A stretch of DNA of 64,000 nucleotides. Origin: a bacterium (GTDB lineage Bacteria; Krumholzibacteriota; Krumholzibacteriia; LZORAL124-64-63). Shown here one piece after another: positions 25,579 to 36,820 of this stretch. The notes beneath the pieces are model-generated. The model made no database searches. It was not told the origin of the DNA and worked only from the letters and a program-made list of their open reading frames with translations. Numbering within the stretch: position 1 is the stretch's first letter; each line of letters opens with the position of its first letter. The stretch spans positions 186,001-250,000 of the forward strand of contig JAAEQC010000218.1 of NCBI GenBank assembly GCA_024231905.1, written 5' to 3'. The translations under genes and the position numbers were made by a program.

Positions 25579-25655
25579 TGGTGGGCGAAACAGGACTCGA
25601 ACCTGTGACTTCCTGCGTGTAAAGCAGGCGCTCTAGCCAACTGAACTATTCGCCC
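25579..25655 (-). tRNA. tRNA-Val (anticodon TAC), CCA encoded
   Basis: The reverse strand folds with acceptor GGGCGAA pairing TTCGCCC, D-arm AGTTCAGTTGGCTAGAG, anticodon stem CCTGC/GCAGG with loop TTTACAC (anticodon TAC) and T-arm GGTTCGAGTCC. CCA is encoded. No good promoter was seen directly upstream, and the preceding small gene ends inside the acceptor arm, so it may be processed from a longer transcript. Confidence 0.94.
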
Positions 25656-25822
25656 ACCCGCTTGCGGAAACTCGTCCAGAGAAACAGGGGCAACAGGACG
25701 CAATATCCGGCCACCAGCAGCAACGGGCCGATGGACAGCCGTCCACCGTCCAGAGCCAGGTATCCGCCGGCGATGCTGGCCAAGGCCACCACCAGAAGCC
25801 AACTCCTGCGTAGAATCTCCAT
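25646..25822 (-). CDS. Small membrane protein of unknown function (two predicted helices)
   Basis: The 58-residue product starts MEILRRSWLLVVALASIAGGYLAL and continues with a second hydrophobic segment GPLLLVAGYCVLLPLFLW, then a basic end (RKRVGE). The positive N-terminal segment and second-helix pattern resemble short two-helix proteins conserved near tRNA genes in some FCB-type genomes, from memory only. AAAGGGATGAC precedes the ATG at 25822. The TAG stop lies inside the tRNA-Val acceptor stem, a 10-base overlap, which makes cotranscription likely. Confidence 0.6.
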   Translation of the reverse strand: MEILRRSWLLVVALASIAGGYLALDGGRLSIGPLLLVAGYCVLLPLFLWTSFRKRVGE

Positions 25823-25910
25823 GTCATCCCTTTCCCTGCGGGACCGGACCTCCGGTACCAATCTTCAATCTCCACCATAAGTCCCGACGCCCCACCGGTC
25901 AATCGCCCCC

Positions 25911-26987
25911 TCACCTCCGCTCGTTGCGGCGAAGACGGCGAAATTCACGGACCGCCTCCTCGTGCTCCGCCGCCGTGCGCGAGAAGACATGGCCGTCGGC
26001 TCCGTCGGACACGAAGTAGAAGGCGTCGCATGACGTGTCCGGCGCCGCCGCCGCTGCCAGGGCCGCCACACCCGGGCTGCCGATGGGTCCCGGTGGCAAC
26101 CCCCGTCGGCGGTAAGTGTTCCAGGCAGATTGCGCCTCCAGGTCACGGTAGAACAGCCGTTGCCCTTTCTTGACCAGGATGAAGGCCACGGTGGGATCCG
26201 CTTCGAGGCGCCAGCCGGCGGATAACCGGTTGCGGTAGACGGCCGCGATCCGCGTGCGCTCGTCGGCTCGCCGGGCCTCCGCCTCCACGATGGAGGCCAG
26301 GGTCAGGAGCGCGTGCTTTCCGTATTCGCCATCGATCACCAGTCGGTCGAGGCGGTCCGATTGGGTCGCCACCAGGTGGGCCGCCAATTCGCCCGCCGTC
26401 GCGTCGGCAGCGAAGAGATAGGTGTCTGGCGCCAGGTACCCCTCGGACCAGCGCAGGCGGCGGGGCACCCGGGCGGATTCTCCGGCCAGCAGCGAATCGT
26501 AGGCAGCGACCGTGCGCGGCGCCATGAGGCCCGCCGTCGCCACGGCCTCGCGAGCCAGGGAATCGGCCGCCGCCAGGAAGCGGTCCCGGTCACAACCGGT
26601 TTCACGGACGACGATGTCCGCGGTCTCTTCCGCGTCGAGCCCCTCCGGGATCGTCACGCGCACGAGCATGGACCGTCCAGAGGTGAGGATGGCCAGCAGG
26701 TCACGGGGCGCGAGGGAAGCGTCGAGTTCGTAGAGCCCGGACCGCAGGGACCGACCGCGGCCCGTGAGGCGTGCCCCCACCAACAGGTAGCGACGGTCGG
26801 CCAGCAGGCGCCGGGCCACCAGGGTATCGGCGGCGGCGGCCAGGGTCATGCCCCGCGGCACGCGCACGATCTGGGCGGGCCGCCCCCCTGCGTCCGGGCC
26901 GTGGGTCCAGTGCCGCCAGGCCCAGACCGAGGCAAGGGCGGTGGCCACCGCTACGGCCAGCACTCCGAGGGCCAGGCGCCGTTTCAC
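25911..26987 (-). CDS. mltG: Endolytic murein transglycosylase
   Basis: MltG cleaves nascent glycan strands at the inner membrane and sets their length. The 358-residue protein has one N-terminal membrane helix (LALGVLAVAVATALASVWAW), a LysM-like segment (IVRVPRGMTLAAAADTLVARRLL) and the YceG-type catalytic domain with VTIPEGLDAEETA, LASIVEAEA containing the catalytic Glu, RLEADPTVAF, and NTYRRRGLPPGPIGSPG. The ATG overlaps the ruvX stop as ATGA. Confidence 0.93.
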   Translation of the reverse strand: MKRRLALGVLAVAVATALASVWAWRHWTHGPDAGGRPAQIVRVPRGMTLAAAADTLVARRLLADRRYLLVGARLTGRGRSLRSGLYELDASLAPRDLLAILTSGRSMLVRVTIPEGLDAEETADIVVRETGCDRDRFLAAADSLAREAVATAGLMAPRTVAAYDSLLAGESARVPRRLRWSEGYLAPDTYLFAADATAGELAAHLVATQSDRLDRLVIDGEYGKHALLTLASIVEAEARRADERTRIAAVYRNRLSAGWRLEADPTVAFILVKKGQRLFYRDLEAQSAWNTYRRRGLPPGPIGSPGVAALAAAAAPDTSCDAFYFVSDGADGHVFSRTAAEHEEAVREFRRLRRNERR

Positions 26988-27508
26988 GACCCGTCCCCGT
27001 CCTGTTCACCGGCATCGTCGGTGGGTTCGTCGGCGGATTCATCGGCGGGTTCTTCTACGGATTCCTCTGCATGTTTCTCCGCGGGCGCCGTTTCCGGTTC
27101 CTCGTCGGGCAGGCTGTCCAACCAGGATTGGAGGATGATCGCCGCGGCCACGGCGTCGCGATCGCCTTTCACGGTTTTCTTGGCGTCGGCGAGCCAGCGG
27201 TCGGCTTCGGCGCTGGAGTAGCGCTCGTCCCACATGACCACGTCCGCGTCGAACTCCCGGCGCAGGCGGTCGGCGAAGCGCTGGGCCTGTTCGGCCATCT
27301 TCTCCACGCGGCCGTCGGCGGTCAGGGGTAGGCCGATGACGATGATGCCCACGTCGCGTGCGGCGATCAGGTCGGCCAGGGTGCGGAGGATGGAACCGTC
27401 CTCGCCCTCGGTGTGGGTCTTTACCGTGAAGGCGAGACGGCGCTCCGTGTCACCGGCGGCGATGCCGATGCGGCGCAGACCGTAGTCGAGGCCGAGACAG
27501 GCGGGCAT
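26984..27508 (-). CDS. ruvX: Putative Holliday junction resolvase / pre-16S rRNA nuclease, YqgF type
   Basis: The 174-residue protein has the YqgF core LGLDYGLRRIGIAAGD, VIGLPLTADGRVEKMAEQ, DERYSSAEADRWL and GDRDAVAAAIILQSWL, with the conserved acidic residues of the RNase H-like fold. YqgF processes the 5' end of 16S rRNA in E. coli. An unusual tail of about 37 residues, nearly all Glu, Asp, Ala and Pro, extends beyond the usual ~138-residue length. It follows the RsbW-like gene by four bases and overlaps mltG. Confidence 0.92.
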   Translation of the reverse strand: MPACLGLDYGLRRIGIAAGDTERRLAFTVKTHTEGEDGSILRTLADLIAARDVGIIVIGLPLTADGRVEKMAEQAQRFADRLRREFDADVVMWDERYSSAEADRWLADAKKTVKGDRDAVAAAIILQSWLDSLPDEEPETAPAEKHAEESVEEPADESADEPTDDAGEQDGDGS

Positions 27509-27512
27509 GGCG

Positions 27513-27941
27513 TCAGGATTCTTCGTCGTCGGAGCCGGCGACGAGTTTCTTGGTGAGGGTCACCTGGAAGCGGCCGTCGTCGTGCCGCCCGAATTCCAGC
27601 TCGTCGGTGAACTCGCGCATGATGAGGATGCCGCGGCCGCGGGGGCGCATGAGTTCGTCCGAGGGTTCCCAGTTGACGTGGTCGAAGCCCCGGCCGTTGT
27701 CCAGCACGGTGATCCGTATGGTGTCGGGCGATACGTCGATCAGGACCTCGATGGAACCGGTGTCGCTGAGCTGGTTGCCGTGCTCCATGGCGTTGGTGCA
27801 GGCCTCGATGACGGCCGTGCCCAGTTCCTCCAGGCAACGCCGGCCGCACTCGAGTTCGCCGCCGACCTCCATGAGTACCACGTCGGGCACGCCCAGGAAG
27901 TCCATCTGGTTGGGCAGATGCAGGGTGAGCCGCGATTCCAC
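27513..27941 (-). CDS. RsbW/SpoIIAB-like ATP-binding anti-sigma kinase
   Basis: The 142-residue protein is a GHKL (HATPase_c_2) serine kinase: N-box ELGTAVIEACTNAMEHGN, G1 VLDNGRGFD and G2 RPRGRGILIMREF. Such proteins bind a sigma factor and phosphorylate a STAS antagonist, the partner being encoded just upstream. No sigma factor gene is nearby, so the target is unknown; many such pairs in Gram-negative FCB bacteria act in general stress or in other partner-switching circuits. The start is GTG at 27941. Confidence 0.88.
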   Translation of the reverse strand: MESRLTLHLPNQMDFLGVPDVVLMEVGGELECGRRCLEELGTAVIEACTNAMEHGNQLSDTGSIEVLIDVSPDTIRITVLDNGRGFDHVNWEPSDELMRPRGRGILIMREFTDELEFGRHDDGRFQVTLTKKLVAGSDDEES

Positions 27942-27964
27942 TGGCTAGCGCTCCCGGTGCCTGA

Positions 27965-28303
27965 TCAAGCGAAGCTCCTGACCGCCTCGTCCTCGTCCTG
28001 GTAGGACTCGAAGACCGTGTACAGCTTCGACACGATGAATATGTTCTCGATACGGTCGGAGACCTTGAGCAGTTTCAATTCGCCACCGCTCTTCTTCAGG
28101 GTGGTGTAACCCGAGATGAGGATCCCCAGGCCCGTGCTGTTCACCCAGCGGACCTTTTCCATGCTCACCACGACGTTGCGACAGCCCCCGTGAATCAGGG
28201 TTTTGAGGATCTCGTCGAAGGCTTCGGCGTCGGGGCCGCCCATGAGGCGGCCACTCATCTCGAGGATGGCCACGCCGTCTCTCTTGCGTTCCTTGATCTT
28301 CAA
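27965..28303 (-). CDS. STAS-domain anti-sigma factor antagonist (RsbV/SpoIIAA type)
   Basis: The 112-residue protein has the STAS fold: VAILEMSGRLMGGPDAEAF, CRNVVVSMEKVRWVNSTGLG, GGELKLLKVSDRI. Ser56 in NSTGLG is the position phosphorylated by the partner kinase in SpoIIAA and RsbV. No ATG opens the domain; the TTG at 28303 with GAGCAGG upstream gives a full domain. It is followed 23 bases later by the RsbW-like kinase, consistent with a partner-switching pair. Confidence 0.85.
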   Translation of the reverse strand: MKIKERKRDGVAILEMSGRLMGGPDAEAFDEILKTLIHGGCRNVVVSMEKVRWVNSTGLGILISGYTTLKKSGGELKLLKVSDRIENIFIVSKLYTVFESYQDEDEAVRSFA

Positions 28304-28421
28304 CTTCGAACCTGCTCTTTTCCTCGTTGTCGCGCCCGCCGCGGGCACCGGTCCGCCGAGAACAATCGCCACAGGATAGGGCACAAGACGCGGACTGTCC
28401 AGGGTCGGCAGCCTCTCGGAA

Positions 28422-29402
28422 TCAGTCCGCCGACCGCAGGCCGGCCAGGACCGCCGCCATGTCCGCCGGCGGTTCCGACGTGAACGCGAGGGCGCGTCCG
28501 TCCACCGGGTGGACCAGTCGCAGCTCGGCCGCGTGGAGCATCTGGCGCTGGGCGCCCTTGACCATGGCATCGGCACGACGCCGGTCCAGGTTGTGGACGC
28601 CGCGCACGCGCTTGTCGTCGCCGTAGACCGGGTCTCCCACCACCGGGCGTCCCCGGTGGGCGAAGTGGACCCGGATCTGGTGGGTCCGCCCCGTCTGCAG
28701 TTCCACCCGGCAGAGCTGGACGAAGTTGTAGTCCTCCTCCACCTGGTACCGGGTCACGGCCTCGCGCCCGCCCCGCTCCACCACGGCCATGCGCTGCCGC
28801 CGCTTGGGGTGGCGTCCGATATCACCGCAGAGCTCGCCGGCGTTCTCGGGCCAGCGTCCCCAGCTGAGAGCCAGGTAAGTGCGCCCCATGGCCCGCGCCT
28901 GCAACTGTGCCTGGAGACTACGCAGGGCCTGGTCGTTCAAGGCGGCCACCAGCAGGCCCGAAGTGTCCCGGTCCAGCCGGTGGACGATGCCCGGCCGCAG
29001 GGGATCCTCCCCCACGGACGCCAGCCCGTACCGGTGGAGCAGACCGTTGACCAGAGTCCCGTCCGGGTGGCCGGGGCCCGGGTGGACCACCAACCCCACG
29101 GGCTTGTCGATGACGACCAGGTCCCGGTCCTCGTAGACCACTTGCAGGGGAATGTCCTGGGGCACGGCCCGGGGCGACTCGTTCTGCCGGGGCAAGTACG
29201 CGACCTCGTCGCCGGGGCGGACCCGGTGGTTCTTGGGCCGCCCACGTCCGCAGACCGTGGCGGCGCCCTTGGCCAGGTCGGTCTGGATGCGGCTGCGGGA
29301 AAGATCGGAGCAACGGGCGGTCAGGAAGGCGTCGAGGCGGAGACCGCCTTCGTCGTCCGTGACGGTGAAGCTTCGCGGTTTCGCGTCCTCAGGCATCGTC
29401 AC
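28422..29402 (-). CDS. rluD: RluA-family pseudouridine synthase (RluD-like)
   Basis: The 326-residue protein has an S4 RNA-binding domain (RLDAFLTARCSDLSRSRIQTDL) and the catalytic domain with VVIDKPVGLVVHPGPGH, GIVHRLDRDTSGLLV (catalytic Asp in HRLDRDTSG), LQTGRTHQIRVHFA and VGDPVYG. RluD modifies helix 69 of 23S rRNA, although the exact target is inferred. GTG at 29402 overlaps lspA by 14 bases; an ATG at 29396 is a near-equal choice. Confidence 0.93.
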   Translation of the reverse strand: MTMPEDAKPRSFTVTDDEGGLRLDAFLTARCSDLSRSRIQTDLAKGAATVCGRGRPKNHRVRPGDEVAYLPRQNESPRAVPQDIPLQVVYEDRDLVVIDKPVGLVVHPGPGHPDGTLVNGLLHRYGLASVGEDPLRPGIVHRLDRDTSGLLVAALNDQALRSLQAQLQARAMGRTYLALSWGRWPENAGELCGDIGRHPKRRQRMAVVERGGREAVTRYQVEEDYNFVQLCRVELQTGRTHQIRVHFAHRGRPVVGDPVYGDDKRVRGVHNLDRRRADAMVKGAQRQMLHAAELRLVHPVDGRALAFTSEPPADMAAVLAGLRSAD

Positions 29403-29889
29403 GCCGGCCCTCGAGCAGGAGGCAGAGGAAGAGCAGGGCGCCGCCGATGCTGACCCCCACGTCGGCCACGTTGAAGGTGTAGAAGCGGTGCGTGCCCACG
29501 CCCAGATCGATGAAATCCACCACGAGACCGTTGTAGAAGATCCGGTCGACCAGGTTGCCGACGGCTCCGCCCAGAATCGCGGCCATGGCGGCGCGGCGCA
29601 CCCGGAGGGCCGGGTCGGTGGCCCGGTACAGCCAGATCAGGAAGATGGTGGCGGCGATGCTCACGCCCACCAGCACCCAACGACCCACGGGGAAGAGCCC
29701 CATGGCCGAACCGGGATTGCGCACGTAGATGAAGCGCGCCAGGTCGCCGAGGACGCGGATCTTGCCGGCCAGGAGTTCCTGGTTGGAGAGCACCCAGCGC
29801 TTGGTCAGAAAATCGACGACCAGGACCAGCGGGGTCCAGATCCAAGGGCCAAGAAGCAATGACCGGCGAAGCGGGGAGAGGGAAACCAT
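29389..29889 (-). CDS. lspA: Lipoprotein signal peptidase (signal peptidase II)
   Basis: The 166-residue inner-membrane aspartyl protease shows four hydrophobic segments and the conserved motifs VVDFLTKRW, YVRNPGSAMGLF, GGAVGNLVDRI (first catalytic Asp), VVDFIDL and FNVADVGVSIG (second catalytic Asp). It processes prolipoproteins, of which several are encoded in this window. Its ATG overlaps the stop of the DksA-type gene as ATGA, so the long in-frame upstream extension is rejected. Confidence 0.94.
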   Translation of the reverse strand: MVSLSPLRRSLLLGPWIWTPLVLVVDFLTKRWVLSNQELLAGKIRVLGDLARFIYVRNPGSAMGLFPVGRWVLVGVSIAATIFLIWLYRATDPALRVRRAAMAAILGGAVGNLVDRIFYNGLVVDFIDLGVGTHRFYTFNVADVGVSIGGALLFLCLLLEGRRDDA

Positions 29890-30272
29890 CAAACGGCTCC
29901 CGACCCCGATTCCTCCTTCTCCTTGCACTCGATGCACAGGCGGGTGTAGGGCAGGCGCCGTAAGCGGGGCAGGGCAATGGTCTGGCCGCACTCCATGCAC
30001 TTGCCGAAGGTGCCGTCCTCGATGCGACTCAGCGCCTCTTCGATGTTGTAGAGATAACGGCCCTCGGTATTGGCGAACTTGATGGTCGTCTCGTACTGGA
30101 ACTCGTCCGAGCCCTGGTCAGCCATGTGGTTGGAATGGGCCTTGCCCACCTCCAGACCCGACTGGTCATCCGTGTGCTTGATGATCTTCTCATGCTGGGT
30201 CAGGGACTGGGACACCCGCTCCTTCTCCTCGAGGAGCTGGTTCCTGAGCCGCTGGAGATCAGTCTTGCGCAT
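29889..30272 (-). CDS. DksA/TraR-type C4 zinc-finger protein
   Basis: The 127-residue protein has an N-terminal coiled coil (LQRLRNQLLEEKERVSQSL...) and a C-terminal zinc finger CMECGQTI-...-CIEC. The family binds the RNA polymerase secondary channel; DksA proper carries a DxxDxA tip motif, and here the tip region reads MADQGSDEFQYE, so a DksA-like role in transcription control is possible but not assured. GAGGAACC precedes the ATG at 30272. It follows ileS by 23 bases and is coupled to lspA. Confidence 0.86.
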   Translation of the reverse strand: MRKTDLQRLRNQLLEEKERVSQSLTQHEKIIKHTDDQSGLEVGKAHSNHMADQGSDEFQYETTIKFANTEGRYLYNIEEALSRIEDGTFGKCMECGQTIALPRLRRLPYTRLCIECKEKEESGSGAV

Positions 30273-30295
30273 GGTTCCTCCTATGCGGGTCTGCG

Positions 30296-33460
<3,165 letters not shown>

Positions 33461-33507
33461 GACGCGATCGTTTCCTTCCGTGGTCCGCGGGATCGGAATC
33501 CCCGCCG

Positions 33508-34335
33508 CTAGCCTGCCATCTCGGCCAGGATGCCGCTGACAAGAGCCTCCAACCGGGGCTGGGTCCCGTTGGCGACCTTGATGATCTCTTCGACGTTCGC
33601 CGGCTTCAGGCTGTCCGGGAAGCAGGAGTCCGTGACCACCGACAGGCCCAGGACCCTCATGCCGCCGTGGACGGCGGCCAGGCACTCGGGCACGCTGGAC
33701 ATGCCCACCGTGTCGGCGCCTATGGTCCGCAGGAAGCGGTACTCGGCCGCCGTCTCCAGGTTCGGACCGGCCACGGCCACGTATACGGCCCGCTTCAGGG
33801 GGATCTTCCGCTCCAGGGCCACCGCCTCGGCCGTGGCCAGCAGCCCGCGGTCGTAGGGCTCGCTCATGTCCGGGAACCGCACGCCGAGACGGTCGTCGTT
33901 CGGACCGACCAACGGATTGTCCCCCATGAGGTTGACATGATCGGTGATGACCGTCACGTCGCCCGGCGAAAGCTGCGGATCCATGCCGCCCACGGCGTTG
34001 CTCATGATCAGGACGCCGGCGCCGAGGGCCTGCATGACCCGCACGGGCAGGGTGACCTGCTCCATGGAGTAGCCCTCGTAGTAGTGGACCCGGCCCTGCA
34101 TGGCCACCACCCGGCGGCCGGCCAGGTTGCCCAGCACCAGTTGGCCCGTATGGCCGGTGGCGGTGGACTCGACGAAGTGCGGAATATCGCCGTAGGGCAG
34201 GGCGCAGGGATCCTCGATGAGGCGGCCCAGTTCGCCCAGGCCCGTACCCAGAATGATCCCCACCTCGGGCGCGTCGCCGGACCGCTCGCGGATCCAGGCC
34301 GCGGCCTCCTGGATCCTCTCCCACTGGTTCTGCAT
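33508..34335 (-). CDS. punA: Purine nucleoside phosphorylase, trimeric type I
   Basis: The 275-residue enzyme cleaves inosine and guanosine with phosphate. Seen are the phosphate-binding IILGTGLGELGRLIED, GHTGQLVLG, GRVHYYEGYSM, MSNAVGGMDP, VAGPNLETAAEYR with the purine-site Glu, and GADTVGMSSVPECLAA. GGGGAGGA precedes the ATG at 34335. It is 47 bases upstream of ileS and probably cotranscribed. Confidence 0.94.
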   Translation of the reverse strand: MQNQWERIQEAAAWIRERSGDAPEVGIILGTGLGELGRLIEDPCALPYGDIPHFVESTATGHTGQLVLGNLAGRRVVAMQGRVHYYEGYSMEQVTLPVRVMQALGAGVLIMSNAVGGMDPQLSPGDVTVITDHVNLMGDNPLVGPNDDRLGVRFPDMSEPYDRGLLATAEAVALERKIPLKRAVYVAVAGPNLETAAEYRFLRTIGADTVGMSSVPECLAAVHGGMRVLGLSVVTDSCFPDSLKPANVEEIIKVANGTQPRLEALVSGILAEMAG

Positions 34336-34401
34336 CGGTGTCCTCCCCTGACAAGCCGGAATTGCGACGGCACAAGTTAACATGGCCCCCGCGCCCCACC
34401 A

Positions 34402-34442
34402 AGGAAAAAGCGGGAAACGAACGTTAGAGCTCGTTTCCCGCT
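34402..34442 (-). terminator. Rho-independent terminator of the DivIVA-domain gene
   Basis: On the reverse strand a 12-bp perfect stem (34431-34442 with 34409-34420), a 10-base loop and a TTTTTCC tail lie 37 bases after the stop at 34480. Confidence 0.85.
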
Positions 34443-34479
34443 GTTTCTCGTCGTATTCAGCTGCTGACGCAGCCGGGTC

Positions 34480-35658
34480 CTACCATACGGGAGCCGGTTC
34501 CGGCTTCGCGTCCTCGCTCAGGACCGCCATGGCCTCGTCGGTTCCATCGTTCCGGGTCGCCAGGGGCACCGGAATGCCCATGGCCGCCAGTTCCACGTGG
34601 GAACCCTGGTCGGGAGTCCCGGCTGCGGGCTGCTCGCCTTCGCCGTTCCAGCTTCCGTTCTGCCAGGGATTGACCTGGGAGGGGGCCGGCGGCGAGGTCG
34701 GAGCGACCACGATCTCGGGCCGCACCGCTTCCTGGTGCATCTGCTCCTGCGGTGTTTCGGGAGTCGGGGCCAGGTTCTCCTCGACCGTGGCGGCCGGCAT
34801 GACCCGCTCGGGCTCGGGAGCCGCTGAAACCGCTTCGAATGGTGCCGGTTCGGGCACGGGTTGAGCCTCGACCGGACTGTTCGCCGCGGCCGGGGCCGTC
34901 TCCTGCCGGGGCGCGGTTTCCGGTGCGGGAGCAGTCTCCGGTGCCGGCGCCGTCTCGCGACCGGTGGCTTCGGGCTGATAGTCCCGCCAATGGTCCACTT
35001 CGCCATGGGCCGCGAAAGCGGGAGTTTCGGCCGGAGGCGCGGATTCCAGCTGCGGCTCGGGCACGGGCGGAGCCGCGGCGGCCACGGGGGCGGGCCACGA
35101 AGCGGTCTCCTTGTGTTCCACAGCCGCCTCGGCGGTGGCGGCCGCCTTGGCACCCAGGCCCTCGATAACCTCGTCCACCATGCCCACCAGACGCTTGTCC
35201 AGATCGTCGAAATCGCTGCGGTGGGACTCCACGAACTGGATCTGGGTCTCAGCCAGGGTCTTGAAGCGGGCCAGGTAGGTTTCCTTCTCCTTGCGCAGGC
35301 CGGTCAGTTCGCCGCGCAGTTCCTCGGTGCGGATCCGGCACTCCTCCAGGATGCGCTTGGCCTGCAGACGAGCGTCCTGGATGATCAGGTCCCCCTCCTT
35401 GTTGGCCCGCTCGCGTGTGTCCTGGGTGAGCCGCTCGGCGGTCATCAGGGTATCCCGCAGGGTGCGTTCCAGATGCTTGTACTCGGTGATCTTCTCGTCC
35501 TGGTCGAGAGCACGCTCACGCAGCTGCTTGTTGTCGATGAGCACGGTCTCGTACTCGTCGGCCAGCGTGTTCAGGAACGCGCGCACCTCGTCACAGTCGA
35601 ACCCGCGAACAGCGCGGCGGAACTCCTGCTTGCGGACGTCAAGGGGGGTGATCCTCAT
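34480..35658 (-). CDS. DivIVA-domain coiled-coil protein with long Pro/Ala/Glu tail
   Basis: The 392-residue protein opens with the DivIVA N-terminal motif MRITPLDVRKQEFRRAVRGFDCDEVRAFL, which in known members senses curved membrane, then a coiled coil to about residue 170 (LRERALDQDEKITEYKHLERTL...). The remainder is a low-complexity region rich in Pro, Ala, Glu and Val with near-repeats of APETAPAPETAP, probably disordered. DivIVA relatives organise polar growth or division; the role in this Gram-negative is inferred. GAGGAG precedes the ATG. Confidence 0.87.
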   Translation of the reverse strand: MRITPLDVRKQEFRRAVRGFDCDEVRAFLNTLADEYETVLIDNKQLRERALDQDEKITEYKHLERTLRDTLMTAERLTQDTRERANKEGDLIIQDARLQAKRILEECRIRTEELRGELTGLRKEKETYLARFKTLAETQIQFVESHRSDFDDLDKRLVGMVDEVIEGLGAKAAATAEAAVEHKETASWPAPVAAAAPPVPEPQLESAPPAETPAFAAHGEVDHWRDYQPEATGRETAPAPETAPAPETAPRQETAPAAANSPVEAQPVPEPAPFEAVSAAPEPERVMPAATVEENLAPTPETPQEQMHQEAVRPEIVVAPTSPPAPSQVNPWQNGSWNGEGEQPAAGTPDQGSHVELAAMGIPVPLATRNDGTDEAMAVLSEDAKPEPAPVW

Positions 35659-35826
35659 GGTCTGCTCCTCCGACGGGCGGAGCCGCCGATCAGCTTCCGG
35701 ATGGGCGATTCCCGGTCGGGACCGCACGGTTTTCGATCGATCCGGAAGGGACCGCGGCCGTAAAAACCTTCTGGGGAGAAAAACCATCAAGAGGCGTGCC
35801 ACCGGCGAGGCAGCGGATCGAAGGGT

Positions 35827-36069
35827 CTAGAGACCGACCACGAAGCGGGCCACTACCTGGATCAGGAGGAAGGCCAGGATCGGCGAGAGATCGATGCCGC
35901 GCAGGGGGACCAGGGCCCGCAACGGGGCCAGCACGGGCTCGGTGACCCGGTAGACCATGATCGCCAGGTCGTGGGTCGATTTCGGGCTGACCCAGGTGAG
36001 GATGACCCGGGCCAGAATGAGCCATGAGTAGACCTGCAACAGGGCCAGGACGAGTTTCTGGACGGACAT
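35827..36069 (-). CDS. YggT family membrane protein
   Basis: The 80-residue protein has two hydrophobic helices with the family pattern LLQVYSWLILARVILTWV, then YRVTEPVLAPLRALVPLRGIDLSPILAFLLIQ. YggT proteins are conserved with YggS and division or osmotic-stress genes; here yggS lies 19 bases upstream and the DivIVA gene downstream, as in many bacteria. Molecular role not established. Confidence 0.9.
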   Translation of the reverse strand: MSVQKLVLALLQVYSWLILARVILTWVSPKSTHDLAIMVYRVTEPVLAPLRALVPLRGIDLSPILAFLLIQVVARFVVGL

Positions 36070-36088
36070 GCGTGCTCCCCTCCCGCGG

Positions 36089-36808
36089 TCAGCCGCGGGG
36101 TCCGAAGATGGCGCTGCCCACCCGGACGACGGTAGCGCCCTGGCCGACAGCGGCCTCGTAGTCGCCGCTCATGCCCATGCTCAGTTCGGGCAGGGCCAGG
36201 CCGGTGATCTCGCGAGCGGAAGCGGCCAGGCGGCGCAAGTCGGCGAAGGCGGCGACTGTCTCCTCGTCCGCGGCTCCGTAACGGGCCATGCCCATGAAGC
36301 CGCGGAGTTCCAGCCCCGGCAGGGCCGCGGTCTCGGCGGCGGCGGCCACCGCGGCGCCAGGAGCGAAGCCGTGCTTCTGATCCTCACCGGAGATGTTCAC
36401 TTCCAGCAGGACCGGCTCCCGGCGTCCGGCCTCTTCCGCCAGGCGCGCCAGCTTGGCTGCCAGCTTGAGGCTGTCCACGCCGTGCAGCAAGTGGAAACGT
36501 CCGGATGCCCGGCCGGCCTTGTTGCCCTGGAGGTGTCCGATGAAATGCCAGCGGATGGTCTCGGGATCGACGCCGGCGGCGGCGAGTTGCGGCGCCAGGT
36601 CCATCTGGCGGGCCACGGCGTCCTGGACCCGGTTCTCCCCCAGGTCGCGCTGACCGGCGGCGCAGGCGGCCACCACCAGGTCGTCGGGGATGCGCTTGGA
36701 GACAGCCACCAGGCGGACCGCGTCAGCCAGCCTCCCGGACGCCGCGCAGGCAGCGGCGATCCGCTGCTGCACGATCTCGAGATTGGCGGCGACGGCGCGG
36801 ATGTCCAT
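36089..36808 (-). CDS. yggS: PLP homeostasis protein YggS/PROSC
   Basis: The 239-residue protein binds pyridoxal phosphate and buffers it. LVAVSKRIPDD holds the Schiff-base lysine; FGENRVQE is represented by LGENRVQDA; WHFIGHLQGNK and LSMGMSGDYEAAVGQGATVVRVGSAIFG complete the family set. It sits between the RecA-like ATPase gene and YggT in a run of reverse-strand genes. Confidence 0.93.
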   Translation of the reverse strand: MDIRAVAANLEIVQQRIAAACAASGRLADAVRLVAVSKRIPDDLVVAACAAGQRDLGENRVQDAVARQMDLAPQLAAAGVDPETIRWHFIGHLQGNKAGRASGRFHLLHGVDSLKLAAKLARLAEEAGRREPVLLEVNISGEDQKHGFAPGAAVAAAAETAALPGLELRGFMGMARYGAADEETVAAFADLRRLAASAREITGLALPELSMGMSGDYEAAVGQGATVVRVGSAIFGPRG

Positions 36809-36820
36809 CTCGGCTCCGGT

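Noticed and set aside
33461-34402. An N-terminal extension of ileS giving 1368 residues
   Set aside because: It reads the phosphorylase gene in another frame with Arg/Gly-rich sequence; the ATG at 33460 starts the true synthetase.
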